Shown: positions 21,576 through 23,929 of the stretch, one piece after another
Numbering within the stretch: the first letter of the stretch is position 1
How the letters are laid out: each line of letters starts with the position of its first letter
DNA from: JACNKV01 sp964645915
Lineage (GTDB): Bacteria; Fidelibacterota; Marinisomatia; Marinisomatales; JACNKV01
Assembly: GCA_964645915.1 (NCBI GenBank)
Contig: CAZYDH010000024.1
Coordinates: 1-23,929 of the forward strand
DNA: 23,929 bases
Direction: 5' to 3'
Position numbers and translations under genes: made by a program
The notes under the pieces: generated by a model
Seen by the model: only the letters and a program-made list of their open reading frames with translations
The model's database searches: none
What the model was told of the DNA's origin: nothing

Positions 21576-23929
21576 ATGAAAAGAGCAATCATTTTCTGTT
21601 TAATCCTTTTAACCTCAATAGGTTTTAGTGAAACGATTAAAATTAATGAAAACACATTTAAAGTGGATGTGTTAGAGTCTAATAATCAGCAAACAACAAT
21701 TTCATATGAATTTGGGAGCTTTGAACGAAGCGAAGTATTAATCGATGGAAAAATTTATTACCGTCTGTTATTGCCGGGTGGATCCATTACGTTTGAAAAA
21801 GGAAAGCCTGAACTACCAAAAATCACTCGAAGTATCATCATTCCTGATGATGGTAAAGTAAATGTTGAAATAGTAGAACAGTCATATACTGATTATTATT
21901 TTCCGGTTGCTCCTTCTAAAGGAATGATCCTCCGCTCTCAGGATCCGGATGATATCCCGTATACGTTTTCTGATATTTATGGTGAGAACACCACTTATCC
22001 TGGTAAGAATGCTGAATTAGGGAAACCATACATTTTACGGAATTTCCGAGGTATTACTGTTACGGCATGCCCATTTCAATATAATCCACAAACACAGATG
22101 TTGAGGGTTTATCATCATTTAGTTCTTTCAGTTAACACGGTCGGATTAGGAACGGTTAACGTCAAATCTCGAATATCTAATGGTTATAACACATACTTTG
22201 AAGAACTATATCAAGGTCATTTTATCAATTTTAATCGAGACCGATATGATACCATTGAAGAATATGGTAGAATGATCGTGATCTCTTATGGTCCTTTCAT
22301 GGAAACTGTACAACCGTTTGTTGATTGGAAAAATCAAAAGGGAGTACAATGCGATCTTTATGATGTAGCGGATATTGGATCTAATGCTTCTTCTATTAGT
22401 GCATTTATCGAAGGAGAGTATTTATCGGACAACAGTTTAACTTTTGTCCAACTGGTTGGTGATGATGCACAGGTTCCCGCAATGTTCCACAGTGGTGGTG
22501 GTTCGGATGTTGCCTATACATTTATTGAAGGGAATGATGTTTACCCGGAATTATTTATTGGGCGTTTTTCTGCAGAGAATACTAGTCAAGTTCAAACACA
22601 AGTAGAGAGATCTGTTTGGTATGAAAGAGATATAGTTGATGGAGAATGGTTACATAAAGGAATTGGAGTAGCATCAGATCAGGGAGCTGGACAAGGGGAC
22701 GAAGGTGAACCTGATGACGATCATCAAGATAATATTCGACAAAAATTATTGGATTTCACTTATACAGAAGTTGACCAATTTTATGACAGCAATGGAGGTA
22801 CGATATCTGCTTGTGTTGCTGCTCTTAACGAAGGTCGCGGGATCGTTAATTATACAGGTCATGGTACAAACACTGCTTGGGGTAATGGTGCACCCTTAAG
22901 CAATTCGGATGTAAATGGATTAACGAATGATTATATGCTTCCCTTTATTAATTCTGTTGCTTGTGTAAATGGAAATTTTGCTGGAACAACCTGTTTTGCT
23001 GAGGCATGGCTTCGGGCAACCAACAGTTCAACCGGAGCTCCCACCGGAGCAATCGCTATGTATGCTTCTACGATCAATCAGAGCTGGGCTCCACCAATGC
23101 GTGGGCAAGATCATGCGATCGATTTATTAGTCGGATGGGATTATGTAAATGATATAGAAATAGAGCAGAAAAACACTATCGGTGGATTATGGTTTAATAG
23201 CTCGTGTAATATGGTAGATGTGTATGGAGATGATGGGATGATGGCGACTTGGACCATTTTTGGAGATGCCTCACTACAAGTAAGAACCGAAACGCCGCAA
23301 AATATGAATATTACGCATACCGGAACGTTACTGATTGGTGCAACAGAATATAACGTATCTACCGGAGTTGAAAATGCACTCGTATCATTATCTATTGATG
23401 GTAGCATTATTGCTTCCGGTTATACTGAAAATACAGGAAACATCACCTTACTCATAGAAGAACCTCAATCAATTCCGGGAATGGCACTGTTAACTGTTTC
23501 CGCGTTTAACAAAATTACATCTGTAGAAAATATTCAGGTGATCGCACCTGAAGGTCCTTATTTGATGGTTTCTGAGTATACTCCTCATACGGGCGATGAC
23601 GATATTATCGAATTTGGTGAAGAAGTCTTTGTTGATATTACACTTACAAACATAGGAGTAGATCCGGCATCAAATATAGTTGTTTCGTTTAGTACAAATG
23701 ATTTCTTTATTACACCTTCATATTGCGCAAGCGATTTTTATACTCTTGGACCGAATGAGTCCTATACTGTCGACAATGCCTGCTCATTTTTAGTTGCCGA
23801 GAATGCACCTAATGATCACTCATTTATAATAAATGCTGAGATCAATTCGGATGAAGATACTTGGACTCAAGGATTATCATTCACATCATATTCACCGGTT
23901 ATTTCCGTAGGAGATATCGTAGTATATGA
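21576..23929 (+). CDS. Gingipain-like C25 cysteine protease, 3' end outside window
   Basis: An open frame from ATG 21576 runs to the window edge with no stop (784 full codons). AGGGAAG 6 bases ahead supports the start. A signal peptide (~1-18, ending GFSET) precedes a propeptide (~20-215) with the PGGSITFEKGKPELPKI segment typical of C25 proteins. The caspase-like catalytic domain is ~228-555. The His is His429 in NYTGHGT and the Cys is Cys463 in SVACVNGNF, as in gingipains. After it come Ig-like beta domains (~570-650 LLIGATEYNVSTGVENALVSL, and ~660-784 with a CARDB-like EFGEEVFVDITLTNIG). A T9SS tail is expected beyond the edge but cannot be seen. It lies 125 bp after the S8 gene on the same strand. 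The 125-bp gap holds a weak 6-bp hairpin CGTCAC/GTGGCG without a T-tract. Confidence 0.93.
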   Translation, partial: MKRAIIFCLILLTSIGFSETIKINENTFKVDVLESNNQQTTISYEFGSFERSEVLIDGKIYYRLLLPGGSITFEKGKPELPKITRSIIIPDDGKVNVEIVEQSYTDYYFPVAPSKGMILRSQDPDDIPYTFSDIYGENTTYPGKNAELGKPYILRNFRGITVTACPFQYNPQTQMLRVYHHLVLSVNTVGLGTVNVKSRISNGYNTYFEELYQGHFINFNRDRYDTIEEYGRMIVISYGPFMETVQPFVDWKNQKGVQCDLYDVADIGSNASSISAFIEGEYLSDNSLTFVQLVGDDAQVPAMFHSGGGSDVAYTFIEGNDVYPELFIGRFSAENTSQVQTQVERSVWYERDIVDGEWLHKGIGVASDQGAGQGDEGEPDDDHQDNIRQKLLDFTYTEVDQFYDSNGGTISACVAALNEGRGIVNYTGHGTNTAWGNGAPLSNSDVNGLTNDYMLPFINSVACVNGNFAGTTCFAEAWLRATNSSTGAPTGAIAMYASTINQSWAPPMRGQDHAIDLLVGWDYVNDIEIEQKNTIGGLWFNSSCNMVDVYGDDGMMATWTIFGDASLQVRTETPQNMNITHTGTLLIGATEYNVSTGVENALVSLSIDGSIIASGYTENTGNITLLIEEPQSIPGMALLTVSAFNKITSVENIQVIAPEGPYLMVSEYTPHTGDDDIIEFGEEVFVDITLTNIGVDPASNIVVSFSTNDFFITPSYCASDFYTLGPNESYTVDNACSFLVAENAPNDHSFIINAEINSDEDTWTQGLSFTSYSPVISVGDIVVY

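Noticed and set aside
22705..23407. Short ORFs in other frames inside the C25 protease gene
   Set aside because: They overlap a continuous frame with signal peptide, catalytic His/Cys motifs and a good ribosome binding site. They are shadows.

Overview
The window looks like a chromosomal segment of an uncultured-type bacterium of the Fibrobacterota-Chlorobiota-Bacteroidota (FCB) superphylum, most likely Candidatus Marinimicrobia (SAR406) or a close relative. The inference rests on several extracellular proteins ending in a type IX secretion (Por) type A sorting domain with the YPNPFNP signature, a DUF4837 lipoprotein, AT-rich codon use and the gene families present. No phage, transposase or CRISPR array was seen. 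A run of exactly 100 N shows that this is a scaffold.

Region 1 (1-900): the 3' end of a secreted T9SS cargo gene, closed by a strong bidirectional terminator. Region 2 (985-7054): six tightly packed plus-strand genes, probably one transcript. They are a DUF4837 lipoprotein, an RmlD-type reductase, a polyprenol-phosphate mannosyltransferase-like GT2, an unusual GT2 fused to a degenerate WbaP-like phosphoglycosyl transferase, accA, and a YbgC-like thioesterase. This couples surface-glycan assembly with the first committed step of fatty-acid synthesis. Region 3 (7066-10358, minus strand): a thiolase-superfamily protein that lacks the usual nucleophilic cysteine, followed 2 bp later by its DUF35 zinc-ribbon/OB-fold partner, then a THUMP-domain rRNA methyltransferase.

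Region 4 (10359-10985): a tRNA with anticodon CAT on the minus strand. Its 3' flank carries perfect 82-bp tandem repeats. Each repeat starts with a copy of the tRNA 3' end and contains three nested inverted repeats. The 100-N gap falls inside the second repeat. Region 5 (10986-13377): gdhA with a textbook terminator, then a proline iminopeptidase.

Region 6 (13378-23929): a 342-bp intergenic stretch with two palindromes leads into a TPR protein with two Fis-like helix-turn-helix motifs. Three secreted proteins follow on the same strand: a carboxypeptidase-regulatory-like multidomain protein, a subtilisin-family (S8) protease, and a gingipain-like (C25) protease that runs off the window. The first two share nearly the same C-terminal ~200 residues. 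This looks like a regulator-plus-secreted-protease island for degrading extracellular protein.

The most notable items are the tRNA-tail repeat array, the cysteine-less thiolase/DUF35 pair (which resembles steroid-side-chain retro-aldolases in architecture), the GT2-PGT fusion that has lost its catalytic Asp-Glu dyad, and the TPR/double-HTH regulator next to the protease island.
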